The position numbers and the translations under genes are program-made. This document shows, piece after piece, positions 1 through 10,842 of a stretch of DNA of 64,000 nucleotides; the stretch's first letter is position 1, and the number at the start of each line of letters is the position of its first letter. This DNA is from Ahaetulla prasina. Lineage: Eukaryota; Chordata; Lepidosauria; Squamata; Colubridae. The notes below the pieces were generated by a model. The model made no database searches, was not told where the DNA came from, and saw only the letters and a program-made list of their open reading frames with translations. The stretch is from assembly GCF_028640845.1 (NCBI RefSeq), contig NC_080540.1:132832420-132896419 (forward strand). The letters run 5' to 3'.

Positions 1-22
1 CACATCTTCAAGCTCAAAGGAG

Positions 23-424
23 ATGGTCAGGCCGCAACCTCCAATGAAGTATCAACTGGCTGGACTGCGAGCAGTTTATCTAGCCCTATGGCACTTTCAA
101 CAGTTGGTCACAGACAAACATGTGTTGTTATTGACCGACAATGTGGCCACAAAGGCGCACATAAACCACCAGGGGGGCACCAGATCTAATGCTCCGATGT
201 TGGAATCCAGGAGGCTAGGATTCTGGGTGGAGCATCACCTACTCTCCTTAGGGGCGGAGCACATTTCTGGGGTGTCCAATGTGCAGGCGGACTGGCTCAG
301 CTGGACAGTCATCAACCATGCAGAGTGGCACCTGCACCCATCCCTCTTCCGGGACTTGATGAACCACTTTGGCATCCTGGAGATGAACTTGTTTGCTACT
401 CCAGAGAATGCGCAGCTCCCTTGA
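23..424 (+). pseudogene. DIRS RNase H domain, C-terminal part
   Basis: A 133-codon open segment reads LTDNVATKAHINHQGGT and later LSLGAEHISGVSNVQADWLS. This is the DIRS-style RNase H, with the DN..A...N.QGGT box and the H..GV.N..AD.LS box. RNase H degrades the RNA of the RNA:DNA hybrid during reverse transcription. The frame ends at the TGA at 422 in the middle of the linker domain, and homology resumes in another frame. The start codon is not a real start: the domain continues upstream of the window edge. Confidence 0.75.
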
Positions 425-702
425 TTTTATGCCAGGTTCCCTGCCCCAAGGCCAAAGGGAATAGATGCTCTCCGCTGCCCATGGCCACCAGGGCTCTTTT
501 ACGCATTCCCTCCTCTTCCCCTCATTCCGAGGGTGGTGTGGAAGATCCTGGACAAGATGGTGGAAGTCCTGCTTCTGGCTCCCTTTTGGCCCATGAGGAC
601 TTGGTTCGCTGACCTCAAGGCCCTGTCGGTGGCCCCACCCTGAAGGATCCCTCAGGGCATGGCATAGCTCAGCCAGGGGACGTTGGTCCACCCAGACCCA
701 CA

Positions 703-1053
703 GTGGCTCCAAGTGACCTCCTGGCGCTTGAGCGGCATACTCTGAATGGGGACAACTCCTCCTCCAGGGTCATCAGGACCATTCAGGCTTTTCGGAGGCC
801 TTCTATGGAGCGTATTTATTCTGCCACTTGGCGGGACTTTTGTTCTTGGTGTGGGCATGCAGGGATAACTTCCCTCATGATTTCCATACCCCAAATCCTG
901 GAATTCCTCCAGAATGGACTGGATGATGGACTATCACCTAATACCTTGCGGAGACAGGTGGTGGCTCTCTCTTCTGTACTAACTTGTGGTTTCCTTGATT
1001 CCCTGTCCCAGCACCCCACTATATGGAGATTTCTGTGGGGATCAACTAATTGA
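703..1053 (+). pseudogene. DIRS tyrosine recombinase, N-terminal DNA-binding part
   Basis: About 116 codons that include IQAFRRPSMERIYSATWRDF and LEFLQNGLDDGLSPNTLRRQ. This matches the SAM-like core-binding domain of DIRS/tyrosine recombinases, which clamps DNA ahead of the catalytic domain. It is followed by a frameshift, and the catalytic part continues from 1050. Confidence 0.75.
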
Positions 1054-1720
1054 TGTCCCCCTGTGGTACACAGGTACCCTACTTGGGACCTGTCTATCAT
1101 GTTGCAGTCCCCTTGCGAGTCGCCAGTTTCCGCCTTTTGTCCTGCAAGGTTGCCTTTCTGGTGGCGATTACTTCCACCAGGCAGATATCCGAGATTGATG
1201 CACTCTCCATGAGCAGTGATCTCTGCATCTTCCATGCTGATCAAGTGGTGCTCAACTTGGATCCTTCCTTTCTACCCAAGATAAATAATCCCTTTCATAG
1301 AATGCAAGAATTGATCTTACCCAGCTTCTGTCCTAACCCTGTCCACCACTTAGAACGGTAGTGGCATACCCTGAATGTTCGGCAAGCCCTGCATATCTAT
1401 CTTAAGCGGACCGTTGAGTTGCGTAGGACAGATTCGTTATCTCATTTTTACCAGTTTCCTTAGGTTGCAGAGTCACACCTTCCAACATCGGCAGATGGAT
1501 TCAGCAGACTATTGCCAAGGCGTAGGTGTACGAACTGTGTATGCCAAGGCGTACAAACTGTGTTCCCTAGTGGGCCCACACATGTGACAGCACATTTGAC
1601 CCAGAGCACAGCCATGTCAATGGCATGGGCCACTCAGGCTTTGCTGACTGAGATTTTCAGGCGGCCAATTGGATTTCTCCCTCACCATTTATCAAAAATT
1701 CTAAGTTAGATAAATTCGCC
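1050..1720 (+). pseudogene. DIRS tyrosine recombinase, catalytic part (broken)
   Basis: The segment opens with VYHVAVPLRVASFRLLSCKVAFLVAITSTRQISE, which carries the first catalytic Arg region (shown to limits in evidence: key residues are TSTRQISEIDAL). It then degrades across frame changes at about 1360, 1500 and 1590. A late piece contains STAMSMAWATQALLTEIFR, matching the box before the catalytic Tyr region. The nucleophilic Tyr is likely in the KHYKLD-like stretch near 1690-1710, but the frame is disturbed there. Nonfunctional. Confidence 0.65.
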
Positions 1721-1790
1721 TCAGCTGAGGCAGCATTTGGCTGCAGAGTCTTGCAACGGGTTCATGAGAAAGGGCAGGTTTCTGGCCAGA

Positions 1791-3645
1791 CTGGGGTCCG
1801 CCCATGATTCAGGGACAGTTAGCTTTGGTATGTCCCATTTCTGGCTGCTGTCTCCACCCAATGAGCAGATGCATCTCAGGTAAGACCAATGCCCCATCCC
1901 TGCCAGTCCTTGTTCTCCCTCCATTTTAAGAATGTACATTTATAATGAATTTCTACTTTTTGTACCATGGGTTTAAGAGTCAGCCCTTCACAATTGGCAA
2001 AGTGCACTCAACTTTGACAGACAAATGGCCTTTGACAAGATTGATGTAATGAAACCATTTTGCTCTGTTTACCTTTTATTTTGTGTTTATCCTGCCATTA
2101 AATGGTTAAAATTCTGTAGTCTAGCTGTTAGGATAGAAGTGCTCAGCTTCACTTTTACCTTCACAATCGGCTGCTGTGAATTTCTACTATGACTTGTTCT
2201 TGGTTTCCCCCCCCCCTGTTAATTCTTAACAGTTTGGGCTTGGGGGTTTTTTGCCTTAACTTTTCCGTGTGCAATTTAAAAAGCATGCGGATAAAACCAT
2301 GAGTAAATGTTATTTTTTCCTGAAAGCAGTAATGTAACCTTGCCTTAATGAAGCACCTTTTGCAGTTCTTGGCATGGATACCCCTAGCATCTAATCCTTT
2401 TTCAATGGTGGGCACTAGATTTTTGAACAATTGCTCTCAGAACTGAAGCCAGCCCTCTAATTGTGGCAGTCTAGGAAGAGGTTCAAAGCATATCATTTTA
2501 CACAGGACTGTAATATTTTGTTTATAGAACAGGATTTTGTTATTGGGATAAATTACATTCTTTAAAGTCATTTGAGATTGGGTGACATATACATTGGTTA
2601 GAAATAATAATATGTTCTCTTCTCAAGGAATAATAAATTCTCTTCTCGAGCAGTACCTCTGAACTGCTAAAAGAGCTTGAGTTTAGAAAATATTTTGGAA
2701 CATTTTTATCAGAGTGTGATCAATTCTGAGTGCCAAATCAAGGATTGTCTCATTTTTAATATATGGTTGGATTACTCTCGGCTTTTGGGGGCAGTGAAAG
2801 CCTACATCCTGAATTTGGCAACTTCAATACATTTTTAAAAATTATTTCAGTTATTGTTTACAACTGTTTACAACTGTTTATTTGATAAGTAATAAATCTA
2901 TCCTGAATTTTAATTGATATTTTCCTCATAAAAGTCATCTCAGAAACAATAATTGTTTATTTCTTTTAAGTTGTCCATTTGTACCATATAGTTTGCTTCT
3001 TTTCAGCAAATGTCAACATACAAAACTTTAAAAACTTGGTTAATTATGGCCAAATTTGCTGTTAGTAATATTGGAAGTTTTTAAGAATAAATCATTTTGG
3101 TAGCTCTAATTTTGTAGGTTCATTTCATTGCATTAAAATGATGATTGGCTCACTCAGATAAAGTGCAAATCAAATACAGATAGATCTACAAGACTTGACT
3201 GCAAAGATCTTCTTAGCTAGGAGAAATAAATAACATTTTTTATGCCTCTTTGTCTAGCAATTGCCTGGATTTTCTGAGTGCAAATCTTGAAGTCACTCAA
3301 GAAGACAAGTTTGAAAAAAAGGTTGGGTCTTCTAAATTGGAAGAAAGGTTAGATTTGGGGAGAACAGAACTCGAAGTGACATAAAACCATAAGCAGCCCT
3401 CTCTTTTGTAGATCAGTGTCTTTAATTTGGAAGATTTCCTTCTAAACTTTTTGGCATGCTAAATCAGGACTTAAAAACCTTATAGAACAATTCCAGGTCT
3501 TGGTACTGGATGCTTTCTCCTCTAGCTGGTATAAAACTCTCTTCCTCCTCCCTATTTTTCTTTTTCTTTTCAGATCCAGAGATAAAGGCACCTTGATAGA
3601 GGCACTTTATCCAGAGATAAAGCACTGACAGTTAATTGCTCCCTT
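1791..3645. other. AT-rich sequence with no recognised gene or repeat
   Basis: No coding pattern, terminal repeat or familiar interspersed repeat is visible. Frames are short and full of stops. Single-base runs (C9 near 2209) and A+T richness are the only visible features. It could hold old decayed repeats. Confidence 0.5.
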
Positions 3646-3647
3646 TT

Positions 3648-3841
3648 GTGTAGCTTGGCATCAAGTTGGAAACTGAGAGACGGTGAGTTCTAGTCTCTCC
3701 TTAGCCAGCTAGGTGACCTTGGGCCACTCACTCTTTCTGAGCCACAGGAAGCAGGCAATGGCAAAACACTTCTGAAATATTGTGGTCAATAAAACTGCAG
3801 AGATCTTCCAAACTTTGCCAGGAATCAACCATGACTCAAAG

Positions 3842-3842
<1 letters not shown>
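3648..3842 (+). repeat. tRNA-derived SINE (family with 'GACCTTGGGCCA' core) ending in (AC)n
   Basis: The body contains GTGAGTTCTAGTCTC, then GTGACCTTGGGCCACTCAC, GGCAATGGCAAAACACTTC and AAAACTGCAG, and ends GACTCAAAGGCACACAC. The same order of blocks occurs at 29018-29168 and 62015-62205 (reverse strand) and partly at 49512-49610, so it is one interspersed family. The left block resembles the B box of a tRNA promoter. It runs directly into a (CA)n tail. Confidence 0.7.

Positions 3843-3883
<41 letters not shown>
3843..3883. repeat. (AC)n microsatellite
   Basis: About 20 uninterrupted AC units directly after the SINE 3' end, consistent with growth of the SINE tail. Confidence 0.95.
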
Positions 3884-3886
<3 letters not shown>

Positions 3887-4795
3887 CTTAATGGGTTCTT
3901 TTGGCCTATAATGTAGAGTGGGGCAAAGAGCCATCAACACTAAATGTGTCTCAGCCTATGAAAGCAAGTAATTTGAACTTTACAGAAAAATCCATTTTGT
4001 GGATTCATCCAACCTGCATATGTGGATCCATTCAATGTGTACATCCACTTTCTGGATCAGTACATGGCCTGTGTAAACTAGACGTAGTGCTTGAGTTCCT
4101 ATAAACAAAGATTTGGTGCCAATAAGTCCCTCAAGAAGTACTGCTAATTATCAAAAGTGGCTAAGTTGATAAGTAATAATGGGATAAGATGTCCAACACA
4201 TTGGCTTGGGAAGACTACTATAAATGACTGCAGTGCCCTGTAACAGGCGAACATGTGAGAAGTTAACATAAGATTGTATTTAACAGATAAGCGTCCACAT
4301 AGGGTTGAGGACCCTTTTAAAAAAAAAAATATAGCAAGATGATCTACACAATAACAAAATATGCTCTGGAGAAGTCTTGATATGGCCTTATATTGCTGTC
4401 AACTTGTTGGATTTTTTTTCAATTAAGATAAAGGGAGGTGGTGCATAGTAAGGCTTTTCTCTAGTCTTGAGGAACGATGATGCCTGAGGCTTCTGATCAC
4501 TGCTTATCGCTCAAAATCTCTGCAAAGTCCTTTTTTTTTTGCCCCCCGCAACTGAAGTGAGTAAAATCATTACCAACTCAACACATGGACTAAGCTTTTT
4601 GTTCCCTAACTGACAATATTCCTAGGTGGAAAAGATACAGCACAAAGATTGCAATCACTGAAAGAAACAGAGGCAATTATTATGGTTGTTGAACTCACTG
4701 GAAAAGATGCCAGGATCATGAGAATGGATGCCGAGCTTGTTATATGGTTATCTATTTCCTCAGTTCACATTACTGTACAGTCATCCACCTAAGTG
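3884..4795. other. No recognised gene or repeat
   Basis: Unique-looking sequence with short A and T runs (4320-4329, 4531-4540). No domain-like translation. The frame at 3901-4104 has no recognisable motif. Confidence 0.5.
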
Positions 4796-5551
4796 GACAT
4801 GACTACCAGGTTCGCCTGGTCCGCCAGTTGCGTCCCTTTCTGGACCGGGATGCCTTATGCACGGTCACTCATGCTCTCGTCACTTCCCGCCTGGATTATT
4901 GCAATGCTCTCTACATGGGGCTACCCCTGAAGTGCACTCGGAGACTCCAGTTAGTCCAGAATGCAGCTGCGCGGGTGATCGAGGGAGCTCCTCGTTGCTC
5001 CCGGGTAACACCGCTCCTGCGCAGTCTGCACTGGCTACCTGTGGTCTTTCGGGTGCGCTTCAAGGTTTTGGTTACCACCTTCAAAGCGCTCCATGGCTTA
5101 GGGCCCGGGTACTTACGGGACCGCCTGCTGTTACCTTATGCCTCCCATCGACCCATACGCTCTCACAGAGAGGGTCTCCTCAGGGTGCCGTCCGCCAAGC
5201 AATGCCGGCTGGCGCTCTGGAACGACCTTCCCCCCGGTTTGCGCCAAATATCTGACCTTCGGACCTTTCGCCGGGAATTAAAAACTCACTTATTTATTCA
5301 AGCGGGACTGGACTGACTGATTTTTTTAAATTCCAAATTTTAAAGTTTTAATCCTTTGTAATTTTATATGGGGTATTTTAGGTTAGGTCAATCTGATGGT
5401 TTTAATTCGGCCACTATTGAATAGGTATTTTAAATTGATATTTTAACTTTGTATACTTGTTGTTTTTATTTTTGGCTGTACACCGCCCTGAGTCCTTCGG
5501 GAGAAGGGCGGTATAAAAATTTAAATAAATAAATAAATAAATAAATAAAAT
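4796..5551 (+). mobile_element. L2-type LINE, 3' end with (AAAT)n tail
   Basis: The open frame to 5316 carries the L2 ORF2 C-terminal signature: SRLDYCNALYMGLP, RLQLVQNAAARV, LHWLPV, FKVLVTTFKALHGL, LPPGLRQ and DLRTFRRELKTHLF. A short 3' UTR follows with the family hallmark CGCCCTGAGTCCTTCGGGAG, then GTATAAAAATTTAAATAAAT and the (AAAT)n tail. The copy is 5'-truncated after the RT domain, as usual for target-primed reverse transcription. Part of the ORF near 5210 is deleted relative to the copies at 34 kb and 12.8 kb. Confidence 0.9.
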
Positions 5552-5689
5552 AAATTAGGCTTGCTCAGCTTGGTTAAGTACATTTGGGTATGAGATGCTG
5601 TGTTCTTCAAATTAGGCTGCTTAAGAAAGACCAAGAGAGGTCTTTCTTAAAGAAAATTTAAGAAAATTTAAATTTTTTGGATTATTGGT

Positions 5690-5750
5690 GTTTTATCTGC
5701 TGTACACCGCCCTAAGTCTTCGGAGAAGGGCAGTATAAAAATTTGAAAAA

Positions 5751-5780
<30 letters not shown>
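5690..5780 (+). mobile_element. Short L2 3'-end fragment with (AAAT)n tail
   Basis: Repeats the L2 3' UTR: TACACCGCCCTAAGTC, then GTATAAAAATTTG and (AAAT)n. It is a heavily 5'-truncated second copy, about 140 bases after the previous one. Confidence 0.85.
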
Positions 5781-5781
<1 letters not shown>

Positions 5782-6465
5782 GTTTTTTCAGGAAAACTTT
5801 ACCGTACCTTCTGGTAAGGGTGACGCAGTAGAGTGGGACGCATAAATAAGTGAATTCATCTTCAGTACTAACAGAATGACTGGTTTTCCACTACTATTCC
5901 TTCTTTTTTAATTGACGTCAATGGACTTGCTTTTTTTAAAATACCTATTTCAGGATCTGGGTTGCGGCTCCAGCTGCTGATGTGGGGCTTCCTCCCACCG
6001 CTTTCGAGGATGATTTGTTGCCTGCCTGCCGGTTTCCTTGCTTCTGTTAGTTTATGTCAAGTTTGGATATTAATTAAGCAGACTGTTTGTGTTTAATAGT
6101 CTAACATGTGGACCCACAGACTGCCCTTCTTTGGGAGGAGAGATTTGTTAATGTGATTAAACCCGAATCTGGTTTGTGGTCAGTCTCCATTAAAAGTGTG
6201 TGCATGTGTGTGTTCTCAGTTTTGTCAGGGATAGTAGTGCCAACATGGCAGGACTTTGGGGCAATCCAGGGCCTCATTCAATAGAATAAGTAGAAGAGCT
6301 CTTAAACAGTACAGTCTCTTTGAGAAATAATGGCCAACATTGCCATTTAAAGAGGAGGTTGCATAACACAGTTTTAAACCATTTAACTTCAGGATTGGCT
6401 AAGGGAGTTGCTGGGTGTGAAGGATAACATGTACACCTGCAGAAGATAATCCCAAATGTGCTTTT
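5781..6465. other. No recognised gene or repeat
   Basis: Mixed sequence with a short GT-rich stretch (about 6195-6215). No domain-like translation or clear repeat. Confidence 0.45.
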
Positions 6466-6690
6466 TCAAGAGGCAACTGGACTTCCTGTTTTTTTTTTTC
6501 TTTGAAGACATTTTGCTTCTCATCCAAGAAGCTTTTTTAGCTCTGGTTGAATCTTACGTGATTCTTCAGAGCTGAAGAAGCTTCTTGGATGAGAAGTGGA
6601 ACGTCTTCAAAGAAAAATCAGAAAGTCCAGTTGCCTCTTGAAAAAGCACCTTTGGGACAACCATGGCCTGGGTGACTGAGAATCTCCATA
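6466..6690. repeat. Foldback repeat with hammerhead-like core (family A)
   Basis: Two inverted copies of about 80-100 bases flank a 20-30 base spacer. The right copy (about 6566-6690, plus) reads CTGAAGA at 6572-6578, a hairpin GCTTCT/AGAAGT, then GGAA (expected GAAA) and CGTCTTC. It continues with GTCCAGTTGCCTCTTG and GCACCTTTGGGACAACC. The left copy is its reverse complement with a more decayed core. The tail recurs at 42170-42330. CTGANGA-hairpin-GAAA is the hammerhead core known from Penelope-like retroelements. Assignment to that class is inference: no RT is attached. Confidence 0.6.
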
Positions 6691-7131
6691 GATATCTGCA
6701 GAACATAACATTGCTAACTTGGATTGCTGATTCGGAACTAGGATCCCCTAGTAGAATCGTCAATGATTTTCTGTGATTCCCCAGGCACTAAAACCACTCT
6801 CAACTCCATGCTGCTACACTCCAGTGTTCATGTCTGAAATCAGGAGAAATTCAGACAACAATTTCCAAAGTAACCCAGATGCATCTGATATACTTAAGCT
6901 TTTCATTCTAGACTCAAGCACTCACTTCCTTATGGCTTAGCATGTTGTGAAAATTGTAAATTGAAAGACTCCTAGTTCTTGGAAAGTAAAGTTGGGGAAG
7001 GGGGAGAGAGGGAGATGTTCTTTTAACTTGTTTCTGTTACTGTAACCTTACAATGAAGATGGTGCTAGTACTTAAGGTATGGATTTCTTGTCTGGATTAC
7101 CTCAAAGGACTGGCATCAGTCTTGCAAGTCT
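6691..7131. other. No recognised gene or repeat
   Basis: Unique-looking sequence. No coding pattern or repeat hallmark seen. Confidence 0.45.
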
Positions 7132-7139
7132 TGCAAATC

Positions 7140-7525
7140 TATAGTGACCAGACGTCCCGCTTTTGGCGGGACAGTCCTGCTTTTTAATAATTTGTCCCGT
7201 GTCCCGCGGCAATTCCAAAAAGTACCGATTTTTTTTTCCACTCCCATTCTGAAAATGGGAGGCGGCAACGCAAGAGGAGGAGGCGGAGAAGGGGGAGTGG
7301 CGGAGAAGGGGGCGCGAGAGGGAGGAGAGATGCCGCTTGACTTCACTCAAGAGGAAGAGAAGAGCCGAGAGTAGAGCCGAGGAGAGCCGAGCCTGCCTGG
7401 AAGAGCGGAGAAGCAGCAGCCGCTCCTCCTCCTTCAGGCAGGTGGCAAGACTCAGCGCGCATGCGCAGCCCCCCCCCCCCGTCAATGGTGTCCCACTTTG
7501 TCATCGCTGAAATCTGGTCACTTTA
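7140..7525. mobile_element. CpG-rich hAT-like MITE, 386 bp
   Basis: Both ends show a 12-base terminal inverted repeat, TATAGTGACCAG on the left and CTGGTCACTTTA on the right (one mismatch). The flanks TGCAAATC (7132-7139) and TGCAAGTC (7526-7533) form an 8-bp target duplication with one mismatch, the size made by hAT transposases. The inside contains a short inverted pair GTCCCGC/GCGGGAC and a GC-rich, purine-biased core. No transposase frame is present, so it must have been mobilised in trans. The open frames crossing it show no domain. Confidence 0.75.
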
Positions 7526-7533
7526 TGCAAGTC

Positions 7534-8798
7534 TGAAAATATCTCTCCCCGCCCTTACTTTTATTCTTCCCAAAACTAGGATATGGGTCTCTTCTGAGAC
7601 ACTTCCCATGCCCCCATTTCTTATGTGCACTGAGATGTCTGTTATCTTTGTTATGTGCTGTCCTGGCTGCGGCTTTTCGTCCTTCTGTCTCTCAAGGAGA
7701 TTCCCACAGACCCTTACAGCCTCCCTCCATAGCTGCTGATGAAATAACTAAAAAGACATCTGCATTTCCTCTTTCTGGGTTGATTGTGAGACCCTATGAA
7801 CTGTTGAATAGATTTCAAGACCACCAGTTGATTCTTAGGAAGCTGGCACTGCTGATTCCAGTGGGATTTATTCTGGCAAGTCAGCCTGTTCAGGGATGCA
7901 GCCCCGACATATGTGACCTCGATTTAAAGACTTATTTTGGAAGCAGCACCTACCTCTTTGGTGCCATGGTGCCATCTGGGGCCCAGAAAAGAGCACAGCA
8001 GGTGTGAAACGATTATCTGTGTAACCTGCAAGAATACCTGGAGAATAAGAGATAGACCTTCCCGCTTATGAAGCTGCTTTTGTTCTGATCCTAGTTTGCT
8101 GATGTTGGTGGGGAGGGGATGGTGTTAAGGAACATTTTCTGCCAGTGGCACAATGCACAAATCCCTGGAAAATTCTTCATGTATTTATGAGCATAAAGAT
8201 AAGACACTCACTCACTTCCACTCTCTTTTTTTCTCCCCCTTCTTCTTCTTCTCCCTCCCTCTCTCTCTCTCTCTACCCCCCTAGAAGGTTTGACACATGC
8301 AGGCTAATCCCCATCAACATCTGCATAAACAGTGACAATGAAAAATAATGCAAATGTGTCCAGCAGGGCCTTATATAACAGACAGTTATTTAGCTACGAG
8401 CAAGGAGGGGAGAGAATATGGAAGTTTCCCTTTCAGTTATATAACAGCAGCAAAGCAGGGCTGCTTAAGCAGACAGCCACACAAAGAAGAATAACACGGA
8501 ACTAATGAGAGGTTTCTGAGGGGGTTTCTGACACTGGCAGTTTTGAACGAACAGCTTCCTCTACTTCCTGCGATTTATAGGATTAATTTTGTTCTTGCAA
8601 GCAGCTGATGCCTCTTTTTGCTGCTGCAGACTTTTAAAACATTCATATTCCACTGACAAAAAAATAAAAATAAAATTCCCCAAAGATGGGAGGAATCAGT
8701 GGAGAAGGATGGGAGAAGGTGAGGGGTGGGGAGACATGCAGAGAAGATTCTTTTGATCCAAGAAAGTGGCAAATCCAAAACTTGGGCACTAAAGTATG
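7534..8798. other. No recognised repeat; a 119-codon frame without identified function
   Basis: A frame at 7648-8007 (plus) has a hydrophobic stretch (LALLIPVGFILAS) but matches no family I know and shows no splice-site support. A CT-rich patch lies at 8218-8276. The rest is unremarkable. Confidence 0.4.
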
Positions 8799-9414
8799 TT
8801 TTGTTGTTGTTGTTAGTTGCAAAGTCGTGTCCGACCCATCGCAACCCCATTGTCAACGTTCCTCTAGGCCTTCCTGTCCTTTACCATCCTCTGGAGTCCA
8901 TTTAAGCTCACGCCTACTGCTTCAGTGACTCCATCCAGCCACCTCATTCTCTGTCATCCCGTTCTTCTTTTGCCCTCAATCTTTCCCAGCATTAGGCTCT
9001 TTTCCAGGGAGTCCTTCCTTCTCATTAGGTGGCCATAGTATTTGAGTTTCATCTTCAGGATCTGGCCTTCTAAGGAGCAGTCAGGGTTGATCTCCTCTAG
9101 GACTGACCGGTCCAAGGGACTCGCAGGAGTCTTCTCCAGCACCATAGTTCAAAGGCTTCAATTCTTTGGCGCTCAGCCTTTCTTATGGTCCAACTTTCAC
9201 AGACATACATTGCAACTGGGAAAACCATAGCCTTGACCATACGCACTTTTGTTGGCAGGGTGATGTCTCTGCTTTTTAGTATGCTGTCTTGATTTGCCGT
9301 AGCTGTCTACCCCAGGAGCAAGCGTCTTTTAATTTCTTGGCTGCAGTCCCCATCTGCGGTGATCTTGGAGCTCAGAAAAATAAAATCTGTCACTACCTCC
9401 ATTTTTCCCCATCT
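8799..9414 (-). mobile_element. BovB LINE (RTE clade), antisense 3' end
   Basis: Read on the minus strand, the segment gives pieces of the BovB ORF2 C-terminus: VLEEINPDCSLEGQILKMKL, YGHLMRRKDSLEKSLMLGKI and a terminal RWVGHDFATNNNN run. The 3' end is the RTE-style short repeat (GTT/AAC)n near 8800-8815. BovB is the retrotransposon shared by squamates and ruminants through horizontal transfer. This copy is truncated 5' and frame-broken. Its 3' tail (GTCGGACACGACT on the minus strand) resembles the Sauria SINE tails in this window. Confidence 0.85.
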
Positions 9415-10148
9415 ATTTATTTATTTATTTATTTTATTTTATTTATTTGTCACAACATTATATATAAGCGCATGTAATGAAAGAAAACAATAGGACAGGA
9501 ACGGTAGGCACTTTTGTGCACTTATGCACGCCCCTTATAGTCTTCTTAGGAATGGGGTGAGGTCAATGGTAGACAGTTTTTGGTTAAAGATTTTGGGAGT
9601 TTGAGAAGAGACCACAGAGTCAGATAGTGTGTTCCAAGCGTTAACAACTCTGTTACAAAAGTCATATTTTCTGCAATCAAGATTGAAGCGGTTAACATTA
9701 AGTTTGAATCTATTGTTTGCTCTTGTATTATTGCGATTGAAGCTGAAGTAGTCTTCAACAGGAAGGACATTGCAATAGATGATTCTGTGTGTTAAACACA
9801 GGTCATGTCTGAGTCGGCGGAGTTCTAAATTTTTTAATCCCAGGATTTCAAGTCTGGAGGTATAAGGTATTTTGCTGTTTACAGATTTTACTTCTTGTAA
9901 AATATTTCTGGACTCGTTCAATTGTATTAATGTCAGAGATGTGGTATGGGTTCCAGACAGGTGAGCTGTATTCAAGAATGGGTATTGCAAATGTTTTGTA
10001 TGCTCTGGTTAGTAGTGTAGTGTTTTTGGAAAAGAAGCTAAGCAAAATTAGGTTTACAACTCTTAGAGCTTTTTTTGCTATGTAGTTGCAACGGGCTTTG
10101 GCACTTAGATCATTTGATATGAAAACTCCAAGGTTTTCATATCAAATG
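9414..10148 (-). mobile_element. CR1-like LINE (family J), antisense 3' part
   Basis: On the minus strand it encodes the same C-terminal protein as the plus copy at 34.9-37.9 kb: AYKTFA.PILEYSSPVWNP, SDINTIERVQKYF, LRRLRHDLCLTHRIIYCNVL, YFSFNRNNTRANNRFKLNVN and DLTPFLRRL. The 3' UTR has the conserved block CTTATGCACG/CCCCTTATAG and ends in (TAAA)n at 9414-9440. The frame is shifted near 9850. At the 5' end the sequence folds back on itself (see 10111-10148). Confidence 0.85.
10111..10148. repeat. Perfect 16-bp foldback at the LINE 5' breakpoint
   Basis: CATTTGATATGAAAAC (10111-10126) and its exact reverse complement (10133-10148) surround a 6-base loop TCCAAG. The left arm is normal LINE sequence and the right arm is an inverted copy added at the 5' truncation point. 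Confidence 0.9.
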
Positions 10149-10314
10149 AAAATGCCAGGAATTGAGAGGGCTGGATGCCATGATCTTAGTTAAAGTATAT
10201 TTAGGTAGGTATCGATTGAGGCAGAAAAAGATGGACTGAAATTCAAAGTTTTAATTAGTGATCAGAATTCAACTGCTTTGAATCCGATGTCTTCAGAGGA
10301 AGAATATTTTATAC

Positions 10315-10842
10315 AGGTAGTCCTCAATTTAGAACTAGTCGTTCAGCAAACATTCAAAGTTACATGGCATTGAAAAAAGTAAATTATGACCAGTCCTCGC
10401 ACTTAAGAATATCACAGCATCCCTTTGATCATGTGATCAAAATTTAGGAGGTTGGTCAACTGGCAAGTCCTCGACTTACAACCACAAGTGAGCCCAAAAT
10501 TTCTGTTGCTAAGCAAAACATTTGCTAAGTGAGTTTGCCCCATTTTACGTTTCTTGTCACAGTTGTTCAGGGAATCAATGCAGTTGTTAAATTAGTCACA
10601 CAGTTGTTAAATGAATCTAGTTTCCCCATTGACTCTGCTGGTCAGAAGGTTGCAAAAGGGAATCATGTGGCCCCGGGACACTGCAACCGTCATAAATATG
10701 AGTCAATTAACAAGCTTCTGAATTTTGATCACATGACCATGGGGATGCATCAATGGTCATAAGTGTGAAAGTCACTTTTTCAGTGCCGTTGTAACTTTGA
10801 ACGGTCACTAAATGAACTGTTGTAAGTTGAGGACTACCGGTA
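10315..10842. mobile_element. Pogo/Tigger-like MITE (CAGGTAGTCCTC ends)
   Basis: The left end reads TA-CAGGTAGTCCTCAATTTA and the right end TAAGTTGAGGACTACCGG-TA, giving inverted termini and a TA duplication typical of Tc1/mariner-superfamily (Tigger-like) elements. The inside is a repeating theme of ACTTACAAC and GTTGTAA blocks. No transposase. A related copy lies at 17502-17879 and a partial one follows immediately. Confidence 0.7.

Larger units (their letters stand above)
1..1790 (+). mobile_element. DIRS-type tyrosine-recombinase retrotransposon, 5'-truncated by the window and decayed
   Basis: DIRS elements copy themselves through an RT/RNase H polyprotein and integrate with a tyrosine recombinase instead of a DDE integrase. 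Seen here in order: an RNase H segment, the proline- and tryptophan-rich linker that follows RNase H in DIRS (residues such as NLFAT, then DAL...PWP, AFPPLPL, WPMRTWF), an N-terminal SAM-like recombinase domain, and the catalytic recombinase domain with a TSTRQ(I)SE box. The frames are broken by several stops and indels, so this is an inactive relic. Upstream RT lies outside the window. The right limit is placed where recombinase-like residues (SAEAAFG, RVLQ) fade. No terminal repeats were found. Confidence 0.8.

Noticed and set aside
7102..7485. Frames in the CpG-rich stretch as a host first exon with CpG island
   Set aside because: TIRs and an 8-bp duplication bound the stretch, so a MITE explains it better.
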